NCBI RefSeq assembly: GCF_014695775.1
Contig: NZ_JACJOX010000023.1
Coordinates: 51,885 to 115,884 of the forward strand
Length of the DNA stretch: 64,000 nt
Direction: 5' to 3'
DNA from: Leptolyngbya sp. FACHB-60
GTDB lineage: Bacteria > Cyanobacteriota > Cyanobacteriia > Phormidesmidales > Phormidesmidaceae
Positions 1-9,287 of this stretch are shown piece after piece. Numbering within the stretch: position 1 is the first letter of the stretch; every line of letters starts with the position of its first letter. Both the position numbers and the translations under genes were made by a program. The notes beneath the pieces are model-generated. The model did not search any database, was not told the DNA's origin, and saw nothing but the letters and a program-made list of their open reading frames with translations.

Positions 1-2
1 AG

Positions 3-146
3 ATTGGAACTGCTTGCGATCGCCTCCTTAACGAAGATTTCATGGTGGTAATAGATGGCACCCAGGACCAAATCAACCAGGTCGAGCCACTCCTGACAAA
101 ACACAATATCCAAGTCTGGGGCGTCTATCCTAAGCCTCAAACTTAA
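3..146 (+). CDS. C-terminal end of an unidentified protein (cut by window edge)
   Basis: An open frame runs in from the left edge and stops with TAA at 144-146, leaving 47 residues that read IGTACDRLLNEDFMVVIDG and end VWGVYPKPQT. The segment resembles the end of short cyanobacterial proteins that finish with an alternating beta-strand/helix pattern (FMVVIDGT, then QINQVEPLL, then IQVWGVYP). I do not recognise the family with confidence. The frame carries a HIP1-type GCGATCGC and has no internal stop, which supports real coding. The start lies outside the window. Confidence 0.5.
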   Translation: MGTACDRLLNEDFMVVIDGTQDQINQVEPLLTKHNIQVWGVYPKPQT

Positions 147-345
147 GCTGAAAAGTTGCTTTGAGGAATCAAGCTGCCTTCTCTAAACTTTGATATCACC
201 CCAAATTTTCTCATCTTGGAAATATCAAAGCTTTGAGTTTTGAATCTAGGTTTTGAACCAAAAACTCAAGACTGAGCACTTAAAAGTCAAAACTTTCTCC
301 TTCCACTCGAACCCTAAACTTTAGATCCTAAACCCTAATAAACCC

Positions 346-852
346 ATGAACCCAACACAATTGAGCAATGAACTCCGCAACGGCAGCAGCCCCGATCTAG
401 AGAGACGCCGTCAGATCATCGGCTTGTCCATGCTGGGGGCGGCAATTGGAGAAGTCATCACCCTATACCAAACCGGGGTAGTTAAAGAGCTCCCCAGCCT
501 ACCCGGCTCGTTTTTTGATGCCAACAAGGTCGATGCTTCCGAATACGCCTATAGCCGGTTCAACAGCCCCGACGGACCCTTAATGACGATCAACTACGGC
601 ATTACCGCTTGGCTAGCCTCAATGGGTGGCGAAAACCGAGGGCGAGAGCAACCGCTGATTCCCGTGGCGATGGGGGCTAAGCTTTTGTTTGACGCCTTGC
701 TGACTACGGAACTAGCGCGGGAAGAATGGGCAGAGAATGAGGCCCTGTGTGAATATTGCCAAGTAGCGACGCTGGCAACGTTTGCGTCACTTGCGATCGC
801 AATCCCAGAAATAACCACCGCCGTTCAAACCCTAATGGGCAAGACTGATTAA
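346..852 (+). CDS. VKOR-like (vitamin K epoxide reductase family) membrane protein
   Basis: A 168-residue protein. The N-terminus has a positively charged RRRQ followed by a hydrophobic helix (about residues 24-44), and a second hydrophobic stretch lies at about 139-158. A CxxC pair (Cys135-Glu-Tyr-Cys138) sits at the start of the last helix, as in the redox-active helix of VKOR homologs, and the phrase KVDASEYAYSRF is typical of a cyanobacterial VKOR-related family. Full VKORs have four or five membrane helices and a second Cys pair; this protein is short, so it may be a divergent or accessory member. By family it would act in thiol/disulphide or quinone redox chemistry at a membrane. No partner gene is adjacent, and no clear Shine-Dalgarno precedes the ATG. 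Confidence 0.65.
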   Translation: MNPTQLSNELRNGSSPDLERRRQIIGLSMLGAAIGEVITLYQTGVVKELPSLPGSFFDANKVDASEYAYSRFNSPDGPLMTINYGITAWLASMGGENRGREQPLIPVAMGAKLLFDALLTTELAREEWAENEALCEYCQVATLATFASLAIAIPEITTAVQTLMGKTD

Positions 853-1064
853 CTCAATCTGTTGAATGGCCTCATCATGCCGTGCCATACTAACCAACAG
901 TGTGAGCACGGCTCCAGCCTAACACCGTATCTACGGTAGTTGGTACCAGTTCCCTATTCTAATCTCAGGAAAATTGAGAGACTAATTAATTTTTGCCCAG
1001 AGACAGGTAAAAAACAGAAGCCTTAGGATCACACTAAGATATATTAAGAAAAAAAGGTGTGGTT

Positions 1065-2708
1065 ATGGCCTCTGTCGAGTTTAAGCTGTTCGCTCCCTAT
1101 AACAAGGGCGCAGTTTTGACTGGTTCCTTCACCGATGGGAAAGACATCCCTATGGAGAAAGGAGAAGACGGCTATTTTCGTGCTCGAGTCGACCTAGACG
1201 ATGGTCACTACGACTACAAGTTTCAGGTTCAATCTAAAAGCTTTTTTTTAGAACCCGATCAGTGGATTGAGGTTATTGACCCGAGAGCTAGGCATGTAGA
1301 TGAAAGCCATCAAACTGCTATTTTGCATATTAAAGATGGCGAGCCTATAGTCGACGATTATGTTTGGTGTCACGACGACAAAGCGCTACCACAAAATGAA
1401 GAGCTGATTATCTACGAAATTTTAGTTAGCGACTTTTCTGGCGGCGAAGATGATCCCAATCCGCGTGGACGGATAAAACACATCACCGAAAAGCTCGACT
1501 ACCTCTGTGAATTAGGGATCAATGCCATTGAGCTAATGCCAATTCAAGAATTCCCTGGTGAACAAGGCTGGGGTTACAATACCCACCATTATTTTGCCGT
1601 AGAGTCGGCCTACGGCACCAGCAAAGACTTCAAACATTTGGTAGATGAGTGCCATGCCCGGGGCATTCGAGTCATTTTAGATATTATTCTCAACCATTCG
1701 GGTTCTGAGGCTCCGCTGACAAAAATTGACTACAGCTATTGGTATCGAAGCGAACCCAAAGATCCTGAGCAAAATTGGGGACCAGAGTTTGACTACGATC
1801 ATTACGACGAACATCTGAACCTATGCCCCGCTCAGGAATTCGTCAAAGATGTCCTGCACTTCTGGATTACGGAGTACCACATCGACGGCTTTCGATTCGA
1901 CGCCGTCAGCCAGATGGGCCACTTTGAGTTCCTGGGGCAGCTAACCGATCAAACCAGCAAGCAGGCTCAGCCCAAACCGTTTTATAACATTGGAGAACTC
2001 ATTCCCGAGTCTCCTGATGCCACCAATTTTGAAGGCCCTCTCGATGCTTGCTGGCGCGATGGTTTTTTGCATCAGCTATTGCCCCTGTTGTGGGGAGATG
2101 AGACCGACATAGAAACTGTCAAAGAACTAATTGATGCCAAGCGATCGGGTTATTTGGGGGCGGTTAACGCTATTAACTACCTCAGCAACCACGACCACGA
2201 TCGCTTAATGGTGCAGTTGGCCAATCACGAAATCTTTGACGAAACTGCCTTTAAGCGAGCAAAACTGGGGGCCGTTTTGGTGATAACCGCTATGGGCGTG
2301 CCCCTAATCTGGATGGGAGAAGAGTTTGGGGCTTACAACACTAAAACTTTAGAACCAGCCAAAATTGATTGGTCACTTTTGAAGAACGATCGCAACCATG
2401 AGTTGATGCAGCACTATCGAAGTCTGATCAACCTGCGTAAAGGCAACCACGCCCTGCGCACCGAAAATGTAGAGTTTTTCTACGAGGATCCAGACTCCAA
2501 AGTGTTAGCCTATGTTCGCTGGAATGACGAGGGATCGCGTGTTGTTGTCGTCGTCAATTTTTCAGATCAATATTTAGCCGACTACGAAGTTCAAAACTTC
2601 CCTCAAGGTAGCACCTGGCACGAATGGATCAGTAATTACGATGTTGAAGTCCACAACGGCGTTTGGGTAACAGACTTACCCGAATACGAAGCAAAGGTAC
2701 TGGTTTAA
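1065..2708 (+). CDS. GH13 alpha-amylase-family enzyme with N-terminal CBM48-like domain
   Basis: About 547 residues. The first ~85 residues form a beta-rich CBM48/isoamylase-like module (KLFAPYNKGAVLTGSF, HYDYKFQV). The catalytic barrel carries the four GH13 regions: DIILNHSG (from residue 206), GFRFDAV with the nucleophile at Asp279, the acid Glu311 in GELIPE, and NHDHD with Asp377. Family knowledge puts it in alpha-glucan hydrolysis or transfer, on glycogen or malto-oligosaccharides. The layout recalls maltooligosyltrehalose trehalohydrolase and branching-type enzymes, but specificity cannot be read here. I prefer the ATG at 1065 because AAGG lies about 8 nt upstream; a GTG in the same frame at 1059 is the alternative. 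No glycogen gene is adjacent. Confidence 0.88.
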   Translation: MASVEFKLFAPYNKGAVLTGSFTDGKDIPMEKGEDGYFRARVDLDDGHYDYKFQVQSKSFFLEPDQWIEVIDPRARHVDESHQTAILHIKDGEPIVDDYVWCHDDKALPQNEELIIYEILVSDFSGGEDDPNPRGRIKHITEKLDYLCELGINAIELMPIQEFPGEQGWGYNTHHYFAVESAYGTSKDFKHLVDECHARGIRVILDIILNHSGSEAPLTKIDYSYWYRSEPKDPEQNWGPEFDYDHYDEHLNLCPAQEFVKDVLHFWITEYHIDGFRFDAVSQMGHFEFLGQLTDQTSKQAQPKPFYNIGELIPESPDATNFEGPLDACWRDGFLHQLLPLLWGDETDIETVKELIDAKRSGYLGAVNAINYLSNHDHDRLMVQLANHEIFDETAFKRAKLGAVLVITAMGVPLIWMGEEFGAYNTKTLEPAKIDWSLLKNDRNHELMQHYRSLINLRKGNHALRTENVEFFYEDPDSKVLAYVRWNDEGSRVVVVVNFSDQYLADYEVQNFPQGSTWHEWISNYDVEVHNGVWVTDLPEYEAKVLV

Positions 2709-3245
2709 GATCCCGTTCACAAAAAAACTGTTGTAGCCGGAGGGGTCAGCTGAATTCCCTCGACCCTTTTGGAAATAATGCTGCTGCTAATTCTTCCCTG
2801 AGGAATAGACAGATCCTTCTTAAGGAAGACGAAACAGTCTGAGCCAGTGATTAGACTCCTGATAGCCCAGGGTTTCTCCTTTCGGCTATTCGACAGCTTC
2901 AACATTTTGTGCTAGATGCCCTAGTCAGACCTCGCTCGGAATGAAAATAGCTATAGCTGGCAGTCTCCGACTAAGAAATTGCTCCCACCCGCAAAATTCT
3001 GGAGGCTAAGCACTGCGCTTGTGTAGGGGCGGATCCGGACGAATGGGATGTCCTGGATCAGCCGCGGCAGCGTATTGCCGTAATGCTGGAAAACGTAGTC
3101 CCTGAATTCGATCAATCCGCAGGTTGTCCGTTTTTCCTATGAAAAGCGAAATGGCTAACGCGCTAGCAGTTCTGAGTGTTGTCGACGTGTGGGTTTGCTA
3201 GCTCGCTGAGTTGTCGACGATGTAGATTTTTACCTAAGAGGCAGT
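2709..3245. other. Intergenic stretch without a convincing gene
   Basis: About 540 bp between the GH13 gene and the DUF2231 gene. Only short open frames occur, without ribosome-binding sites or recognisable motifs. AGAGG at 3237-3241 serves as the Shine-Dalgarno of the next gene. Confidence 0.5.
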
Positions 3246-3806
3246 ATGGAAACACAAGAAACTCAACCAGATCAGCAGCGTGGTGCTGTTCCCTATCCAA
3301 ATATTCCACCACTGATTGATAGCCGTGCTACCGAATATCATGGCACCGGCATTACCAGCACCGTAGCTATTTTGGGCCACCCCATTCATCCGATTATTGT
3401 AATTTTTCCGATCGCATTTCTCAGCGGCGTGGCCGGTACTGACTTGGGCTATTGGCTAACCAAAGGTGAATTTTGGGCCCAGGGATCGCTTTGGCTGTTG
3501 GGGGTAGGGCTGCTGTCTGGGGTCGCCGCTGCTGTAATTGGGATGTTTGACTTCGTCCGCATTCCCAGGGCGCGCAAACGTCAGGCCGGCTGGTTGCACA
3601 TGGGGCTAAACGTGGCGGTGCTGGTATTGAGCATTGGCAACTTTGCGCTGCGGTTGGGCAACGCAGAGACGGCTATCTTACCCACCGGATTAATTTTGTC
3701 TTGGATAGTGGCGGTGTTGCTGCTGGCCAGCGGTTGGTTTGGCGGCGAGCTAATGTTTCGCCACAAGGTGGGGATTGTAGGGCCGGGTGAGACCCACGTG
3801 CCCTAG
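3246..3806 (+). CDS. DUF2231 family membrane protein
   Basis: A 186-residue protein with about four membrane helices: VIFPIAFLSGVAG, LWLLGVGLLSGVAAAVIG, GLNVAVLVLSIGNFAL and LILSWIVAVLLLASGW. The phrase LGHPIHPIIVIFPIAFL, with its paired HP, is the hallmark of DUF2231. A polar N-terminus of about 40 residues precedes it. The family is widespread and uncharacterised; some members are predicted heme or redox membrane proteins. The ATG is preceded by AGAGG at good spacing. It stands alone, with the next gene 170 bp away. Confidence 0.85.
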   Translation: METQETQPDQQRGAVPYPNIPPLIDSRATEYHGTGITSTVAILGHPIHPIIVIFPIAFLSGVAGTDLGYWLTKGEFWAQGSLWLLGVGLLSGVAAAVIGMFDFVRIPRARKRQAGWLHMGLNVAVLVLSIGNFALRLGNAETAILPTGLILSWIVAVLLLASGWFGGELMFRHKVGIVGPGETHVP

Positions 3807-3979
3807 CAAAGTCGTCAAAGCGATTCGAAAAATCGTTTTGATCCCGAGCTTGGTCTGACTGCCCCACTTGGGTGGGACAGTCGCCGTTTGCTCCGTAGCA
3901 TTGCCTCTTGTGGCACTGAAGTGGTTGACTTCGTGATTTAGTCTAAGGCCCGAATTTAAGGAATTTATAGAGATTTTGC

Positions 3980-4924
3980 ATGGAGCTTAAACCACTTAAC
4001 CAGCAGGTTGTCGTTGTAGTAGGGGCCTCTAGCGGTATTGGTCGCGACGCTGCTTTGAAGTTGACCCAGCGGGGCGCTAAAGTTGTCGTGGCAGCACGCA
4101 ACGAGAGCGGATTAGCGTCGTTGGTAGAAGAAATTCGGCGGTTGGGCGGAGAGGCGATCGCCGTTACCGCCGATGTCGCCCAATTTGATCAGGTTAGCGC
4201 GATCGCAGATGCCGCGATCGCGAGTTTTGGCCGCATCGATACTTGGGTGCACTGCGCCGCCGCTGGCATCCTCGCGCCCTTCGAGACCATGACCATTGAA
4301 GAGTTTCGCCGGGTGATTGACGTTACCCTGATGGGCCAAGTCTATGGGGCCAAGGTAGCCCTGCCCCACCTCAAACAAGCGAGACAAGGTTCACTGATTG
4401 CTATTTCGTCCATGGAGGGGCGGCGAGGACTGCCGTTGCAGAGTGCCTACTCAACGGCTAAACACGGGTTAGAGGGCTTTCTCGAATCGCTGCGGGTAGA
4501 GCTAGAGCACGAGGGGTATGGCATCAATGTCACCAGCATTAAGCCAGCGGTGATCAACACTCCCTTCTATAACCACATGCGCACCAAAGTCGGCGTTAAG
4601 CCCACAGGCATTCCGCCCTACTATGACCCGAGCCTGGTTACGGATGCCATTCTCTATGCCGCTGAGAACCCAATCCGCGATTACATTGTCGGAGATGTGG
4701 GTCGCCTGCTCGACTGGGGCCAGCGGTTGTCGCCGGGGCTGATGGACGTTGCCCTCAACTATGTTGGCTTTGGCGGTCAGCGCACCGATGATCTTAAAAC
4801 TCCCCAGGCTCCAGACGGTCTGTTTGAGCCGATGCCGGGCTATGAGCAGGTGAAGGGAGACTTTGACAAACTCACCGTGCCCAGCCTGTCGGATTGGCTG
4901 CACAAACTCATGTTTGGGCACTGA
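3980..4924 (+). CDS. SDR family NAD(P)-dependent oxidoreductase
   Basis: A 314-residue classical short-chain dehydrogenase. The Rossmann nucleotide site is GASSGIG (residues 15-21), the catalytic Ser is at about 143-144 (ISSMEG), and the YSTAK motif supplies Tyr157 and Lys161. The Val-Ala-Ala-Arg after the second strand suggests a preference for NADP. The C-terminal ~70 residues extend beyond the minimal SDR fold and resemble the longer SDRs often found near aldo/keto reductases. The substrate is unknown. An aldo/keto reductase follows 230 bp downstream on the same strand. Confidence 0.85.
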   Translation: MELKPLNQQVVVVVGASSGIGRDAALKLTQRGAKVVVAARNESGLASLVEEIRRLGGEAIAVTADVAQFDQVSAIADAAIASFGRIDTWVHCAAAGILAPFETMTIEEFRRVIDVTLMGQVYGAKVALPHLKQARQGSLIAISSMEGRRGLPLQSAYSTAKHGLEGFLESLRVELEHEGYGINVTSIKPAVINTPFYNHMRTKVGVKPTGIPPYYDPSLVTDAILYAAENPIRDYIVGDVGRLLDWGQRLSPGLMDVALNYVGFGGQRTDDLKTPQAPDGLFEPMPGYEQVKGDFDKLTVPSLSDWLHKLMFGH

Positions 4925-5157
4925 CCTCGGCAACGGCCTAATCGACGGCAGAATGCCCGGCAGGATGACGCTGGGGGATGGATAGGCTGCTCGGCATAAC
5001 CTATCACCTTTTGTCAGACCAAGTTGGGGATTCTGCCAGTTGCTGCCTAGCCTGGTTAGCCCAGGGATGTTGTTGGGTTTAAGCATCAACTAGCCTAGTC
5101 AGTTCGAGCCCAGGGTTCTAGATATTGTCTCAACTCGATTGATGCAGGAGATTTAAG

Positions 5158-6117
5158 ATGAAATATCGGCAGCTAGGGGATAGCGACCTCACCGTTTCAG
5201 AAATTGCCCTGGGGTCGTGGTTAACCTACGGCGGTGGGGTAGAGCGGCAGCAGGCGGAAGCCTGCGTGCACAAAGCCTTTGATGTCGGTATCAATTTTAT
5301 TGACACAGCCAACGTCTACGGACGTGGAGCCGCAGAGTCGTTTTTGGGAGAGGTATTGCGAGGGCGCGATCGCAGCTCCTACGTGCTGGCCACCAAGGTC
5401 TTCTTCCCCATGTCGCAGAGCGATCAGGGGCTGTCGGCGGCGCAGATTTATAAACAAATCGACGCCTCTTTGCAGCGCCTGGGCACTGACTATGTTGATC
5501 TCTACCAGTGCCATCGCTACGACCCCAACACGCCCCTAGAGGAAACCATGGCCGCCCTGACCGCTGTGGTGCAGCAGGGCAAAGCCCGCTACATCGGCTT
5601 TAGCGAATGGAGCTCCACCCAGATTCAGGCGGCGCTGGACCTACCTAACGTAGAAAAGTTTGTCTCTAGCCAGCCCCAATACTCCATGCTGTGGCGGCAG
5701 CCCGAGGCCGAGGTGTTTCCTCTCTGTGCCGACCACGGCATTGGGCAGATTGTCTGGTCGCCCCTGGCTCAGGGTGTGCTCACCGGTAAGTACAAGCCGG
5801 GGGCGACGCCGCCCGCCGACTCCCGCGCGGCCAACGACAAAATGAATAAGTTTATGAACGAGCTGAGGAGCGATCGCGTGCTCAGTGCCGTGCAAAACCT
5901 CCAGCCCATTGCCCAACAGCTCAACCTCTCCATGGCCCAGCTGGCCCTTGCCTGGATTCTGCGCGATCGGCGGGTGACATCGGCCATTATTGGAGCCAGT
6001 CGTCCCGAACAGGTGGCCGACAATGCCGCCGCCTCTGGGGTTGAGCTCAGTTCTGAAGTATTGCAGGAGATCGACCAGGTACTAGCTCCGGCCCTGCCGC
6101 AGCCAGCAAGGAAGTGA
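5158..6117 (+). CDS. Aldo/keto reductase (potassium-channel beta-subunit-like)
   Basis: A 319-residue TIM-barrel oxidoreductase. The AKR tetrad is visible: Asp49 (NFIDTANVY), Tyr54, Lys80 (LATKVF) and His119 (YQCHRYD). SRPEQVADN near the C-terminus belongs to the NADP(H) site. Overall it resembles the Kv-beta/YghZ subgroup, which reduces aldehydes and ketones with NADPH. The physiological substrate cannot be told. GCAGGAG lies 7-13 nt before the ATG. The gene follows the SDR gene and may share its transcript. Confidence 0.88.
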   Translation: MKYRQLGDSDLTVSEIALGSWLTYGGGVERQQAEACVHKAFDVGINFIDTANVYGRGAAESFLGEVLRGRDRSSYVLATKVFFPMSQSDQGLSAAQIYKQIDASLQRLGTDYVDLYQCHRYDPNTPLEETMAALTAVVQQGKARYIGFSEWSSTQIQAALDLPNVEKFVSSQPQYSMLWRQPEAEVFPLCADHGIGQIVWSPLAQGVLTGKYKPGATPPADSRAANDKMNKFMNELRSDRVLSAVQNLQPIAQQLNLSMAQLALAWILRDRRVTSAIIGASRPEQVADNAAASGVELSSEVLQEIDQVLAPALPQPARK

Positions 6118-6285
6118 AGCGTTCAGTTAACTACGATTTCTCTCAGTTTCCTTACCCATGGAAAATTGCGAATTCCTACTGAAGACTGACGGCGGCAGCA
6201 AAAGAAACTGGAACAATTTATCGATATACGAGGCTTGATTTAGTCTCCAAAAAAAGTTTCATGCAGGTTGAAACCTGGCCCTAAG

Positions 6286-6759
6286 ATGCACGACAGCTGG
6301 ATGATAATTGGGGGAATAACCTTCCTGGTTGCCCTAGGTAGCAGTTTTATTAGACCCCGAGACGTTTTTTGGGGGATGCGCCTCGATCGCCCCAGGTGGC
6401 TTTTCTTTGAACCCGCCATCCCGCTGATTTGGACGGTGGTTTTTGCCTGTGGAGCGTTCTCAGCTTGCCTTGTTTGGCAGGATGATCCTGGCAGTTCTAA
6501 AACCTGGCTGTTGATGGGTTTCTATCTCTTAGTAGAAGTCATTACCGTTGCCTATATTCCTGCCACCCTGTGGTTTAGAAGTCTGAAGGTTGGCACCGTG
6601 TTGGGTGGGCTAGGGGTGGTTTTAGGCGTTCTACTCATGCTTAGGGTTTTTCCCATTTCTGAGCTTGCTGCCCTGCTCCTCCTTCCCTATGTGCTCTGGA
6701 GCCCAGTTGGCACCTACACCACCGGCCAGATGATAGACCTCAATCCCAGCGCTGGCTAG
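6286..6759 (+). CDS. TspO/MBR-like membrane protein
   Basis: About 157 residues from the ATG at 6286; an in-frame TTG at 6268 is possible. It is predicted to have five membrane helices. Family-like phrases are RPRWLFFEPAIPLIWTVVF near the N-terminus and LLLPYVLWSPVGTYTTGQM near the end, matching the TspO pattern of a proline- and tryptophan-rich entry and a final LPYLLW-type helix. TspO proteins bind tetrapyrroles and affect stress responses. Sequence agreement is partial, so this may be a distant relative. It lies only 14 bp before crtO, so the two are probably co-transcribed. Confidence 0.65.
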   Translation: MHDSWMIIGGITFLVALGSSFIRPRDVFWGMRLDRPRWLFFEPAIPLIWTVVFACGAFSACLVWQDDPGSSKTWLLMGFYLLVEVITVAYIPATLWFRSLKVGTVLGGLGVVLGVLLMLRVFPISELAALLLLPYVLWSPVGTYTTGQMIDLNPSAG

Positions 6760-6773
6760 TTGAGTAGCACGCT

Positions 6774-8432
6774 ATGCAAACCTACGACGTAATTCTAATC
6801 GGGGCTGGTCACAACGCCTTGATCTGTGCAGCCTATCTGCTGAAAGCGGGCTACTCGGTTTTACTGCTAGAAAAAAATTCGATCCCCGGCGGGGCTGCCA
6901 CCACCGAAGAGATCATGCCAGATCAGGCACCAGGGTTTCACTTCAACCTCTGTGCGATCGACCATGCTTTCATCCATCTCGGGCCCGTCGTGCAGGAACT
7001 AGAGCTGCATAAGTATGGTCTGGAGTACCTCTTTTGCGATCCGCTGGTGTTTTGTCCCCATCCCAATGGCAAATATTTCTTTGCCCACAAATCGGTAGAG
7101 AAAACCTGTGAAGAAATTGCCTATTTTAGCCCCCAAGATGCCCAGCGATATAGGGAGTATATCGACTTTTGGCAGCGTCTAATTTCAGCGATTGTGCCCA
7201 TCTTTAACGCACCGCCTAAATCCTTGATCGACATTCTTGCCAACTACAGTCTGACCAATGTCAAAGACCTTGTTTCACTGCTGGGTTCCGATCGCAAAAC
7301 TCTGGATTTGTTTCGCACTCTGTTTACCAGTGCCGAAGATGCCATTCAAGAGCACTTCGACGCCGAATTTCTCAGAGCCCCGTTGGCCCGCCTGGCCTCG
7401 GAGCTAAGCGTGCCCCCCTCCCAAAAGACCAGCGCCATCGGAGGCATGATGATGGCCATGCGCCACCATCCCGGTGTGGCTCGCCCCAAAGGTGGTACTG
7501 GAGCCTTGACCGCTGCTCTGGTGCGGCTAGTGACCAGCCTGGGCGGTCAAATTTGGACTGAAAAACCCGTCACCAAAATCTTGATCGACCAAGGCAAAGC
7601 GGTGGGTGTGCGGGTGGCAAACGGCGAGGAGTATCGCGCTCAAAAAGGAGTGATTTCTAGCCTAGATGCCAAGCGGGTGTTTCTTCAACTGGTTGATGCC
7701 GCCGATATCGATAGGGCCGATGGAATATTGCGCGATCGCCTTCAGCGGCGGGTCACCAGCCACAACGACGCCATTATGAAAATCGATTGTGCCCTGTCTG
7801 AGCTGCCCCGCTTTGAGTATCACCAGCACCGCGATGACTACTGGACTGGGGCTGTTTTGATCGCCGACTCGATCGATCACGTGGAGCTAGCCCACAGCGA
7901 TCCCCACATTGGCCGCATCCCCGACGAAAATCCCTCGATGTATGCGGTGATTCCCTCCCTGCTTGACCCCTCTCTGGCTCCGCCCGGCCAGCACACCCTC
8001 TGGATTGAGTTTTTTGCGCCCTACGCCATCGAAGGGGCAGCAGGCACTGGCCTCATGGGCACTGGCTGGACCGAAGACCGCAAACAGCAGGTGGCCGATC
8101 GCGTACTGGACAAGCTGGCCACCTACGCCCCCAACCTCAAGTCGTCCATGATTGCCCGCCGGGTCGAAAGCCCCGCCGAAATCAGCGATCGCCTTGGCGT
8201 CGAAAAAGGCAACTATTACCACTTCGATATGACGCTAGATTTGATGATGCCCTTTCGCCCTCTGCCAGAGATTGCTAACTACCAGACCCCTATTGAGCAG
8301 CTCTTTTTAACCGGGGCAGGTACCCATCCTGGAGGTTCAATTTCAGGCATGCCGGGCCGCAACTGCGCCCGCCAGTTTCTACAGCAGCAAAACCCCCTAG
8401 GCATTCTTGGTCAATGGCTCTCTGGGTCGTGA
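6774..8432 (+). CDS. crtO: Beta-carotene ketolase CrtO
   Basis: A 552-residue FAD-dependent protein of the carotenoid desaturase/ketolase superfamily. The dinucleotide-binding motif is IGAGHNALICAAYLL (residues 8-22), followed by GGAATTEE. Phrases such as CAIDHAFIHLGPVVQELELH, RPKGGTGALT and GAGTHPGGSISGMPGRNCAR match the CrtO type known from Synechocystis rather than CrtI, CrtP or CrtH. CrtO introduces a keto group on the ring of beta-carotene to make echinenone, the pigment bound by orange carotenoid proteins. It starts 14 bp after the TspO-like gene and is closed by a strong hairpin at 8476-8520. Confidence 0.93.
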   Translation: MQTYDVILIGAGHNALICAAYLLKAGYSVLLLEKNSIPGGAATTEEIMPDQAPGFHFNLCAIDHAFIHLGPVVQELELHKYGLEYLFCDPLVFCPHPNGKYFFAHKSVEKTCEEIAYFSPQDAQRYREYIDFWQRLISAIVPIFNAPPKSLIDILANYSLTNVKDLVSLLGSDRKTLDLFRTLFTSAEDAIQEHFDAEFLRAPLARLASELSVPPSQKTSAIGGMMMAMRHHPGVARPKGGTGALTAALVRLVTSLGGQIWTEKPVTKILIDQGKAVGVRVANGEEYRAQKGVISSLDAKRVFLQLVDAADIDRADGILRDRLQRRVTSHNDAIMKIDCALSELPRFEYHQHRDDYWTGAVLIADSIDHVELAHSDPHIGRIPDENPSMYAVIPSLLDPSLAPPGQHTLWIEFFAPYAIEGAAGTGLMGTGWTEDRKQQVADRVLDKLATYAPNLKSSMIARRVESPAEISDRLGVEKGNYYHFDMTLDLMMPFRPLPEIANYQTPIEQLFLTGAGTHPGGSISGMPGRNCARQFLQQQNPLGILGQWLSGS

Positions 8433-8475
8433 TGCTAGCTCGCCTTAACAATGGCGTCCTTAGGGCTCTACCCGA

Positions 8476-8520
8476 TGCAGAAAAGCCTCCTGAGTCAAAA
8501 CCTCAGGAGGCTTTTCTGCA
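8476..8520 (+). terminator. Strong perfect hairpin after crtO
   Basis: A perfect 19-bp inverted repeat (8476-8494 with 8502-8520) around a 7-nt loop, about 45 bp after the crtO stop. The right arm contains CTTTTCTG. There is no long downstream T-run, so termination may rely on the long stem, and the hairpin could work in both directions. Confidence 0.75.
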
Positions 8521-8685
8521 AGAATTGTTGCTGTAACCTATCACCCCCATGGACGGCGTTACCAGCCGCCTGACCGCCAACCACGTCCAGCATTCCTGGA
8601 AAATTTGGGGAGGTCAATGACAGACACACGTTATAAAAATTGATGTAGTTGGGCATGCTAAAGCAACCGTTTGTCAACTACCGAA

Positions 8686-8931
8686 ATGTTTATCCAACGC
8701 GAAAAAAATGTCATGTTGTGGGGCACCACCCTAGCGATCTCGGTCGGTATCCTCTTGGGCGGTGGCGCAGCGCGTGCTAAAACCCAGGCCTGTACCCAAT
8801 CGCAGACAATGCCTGGGCACTGCCTCAGCGAATCTCCCAAAATGCAGGTGGCACAGGGCATGCTCGGCGGCGCTTTTGCCAGCGGTGGCGCGCTCCTAAT
8901 GATTGAGCTGGGCAAGATTGGCAAACGTTAA
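8686..8931 (+). CDS. Small hypothetical protein with possible signal segment
   Basis: About 81 residues from the ATG at 8686; a later in-frame ATG at 8713 would give 72. The N-terminal part, MLWGTTLAISVGILLGGG followed by AARAKTQ, looks like a Sec-type signal peptide with an Ala-x-Ala end. Two Cys follow (TQACTQ and GHCLSE), then a Gly/Ala-rich hydrophobic stretch (MLGGAFASGGALLMIELG). I recognise no family. It could be a small exported or membrane-associated protein, or a chance frame; the signal-like start is the main support. Confidence 0.4.
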   Translation: MFIQREKNVMLWGTTLAISVGILLGGGAARAKTQACTQSQTMPGHCLSESPKMQVAQGMLGGAFASGGALLMIELGKIGKR

Positions 8932-9093
8932 ACGGTCAGCACCTCTATAGTTACAGACCCCATGGCCGTTTGGTACCAGGTGAGCTTGCGACAGAGCCGC
9001 GCCTAATGCGGTTGCCGTTAGCTGTCACCAGGCCACGCCAAGGGTATAGCTATCGGAGCTGCGGAACCTTTGCAGCGCAAGGCGTTCCCAAAA

Positions 9094-9144
9094 GATTGCT
9101 AGATGCCGCCTTAACCACCTGGGTTAGGGCGGCATCTAGCAATC
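9094..9144. terminator. Long hairpin upstream of the CheB-CheR gene
   Basis: Arms 9094-9116 and 9122-9144 pair over 23 positions (22 Watson-Crick, one G-T) around a 5-nt loop. No T-run follows on the plus strand; on the minus strand TCTTTT follows, so it would work better as a terminator in that direction. It lies in the 355-bp gap before the signalling gene, which otherwise holds nothing convincing. Confidence 0.55.
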
Positions 9145-9287
9145 TAACGCGAGCAGCAGCCAGGGGCATTCAGTTCGAAAGGGTTAGAGGTGGCCTGCTA
9201 TTAAAGGGGCAGAATGAAGCTGTGGCCGAGGGCAGTGGCTACGCAGACAAAGTCGTGGGAGATATCGGGGTTGAGCCGTCATACTGA

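Noticed and set aside
2717..2905. Short minus-strand frame in the 2.7-3.2 kb gap
   Set aside because: No start signal and low-complexity composition unlike neighbouring genes.
8970..9287. Open frame of 105 codons before the CheB-CheR gene
   Set aside because: It runs through a 23-bp-stem hairpin (9094-9144), has no ribosome-binding site and shows no protein-like pattern. The hairpin arms themselves create the frame.
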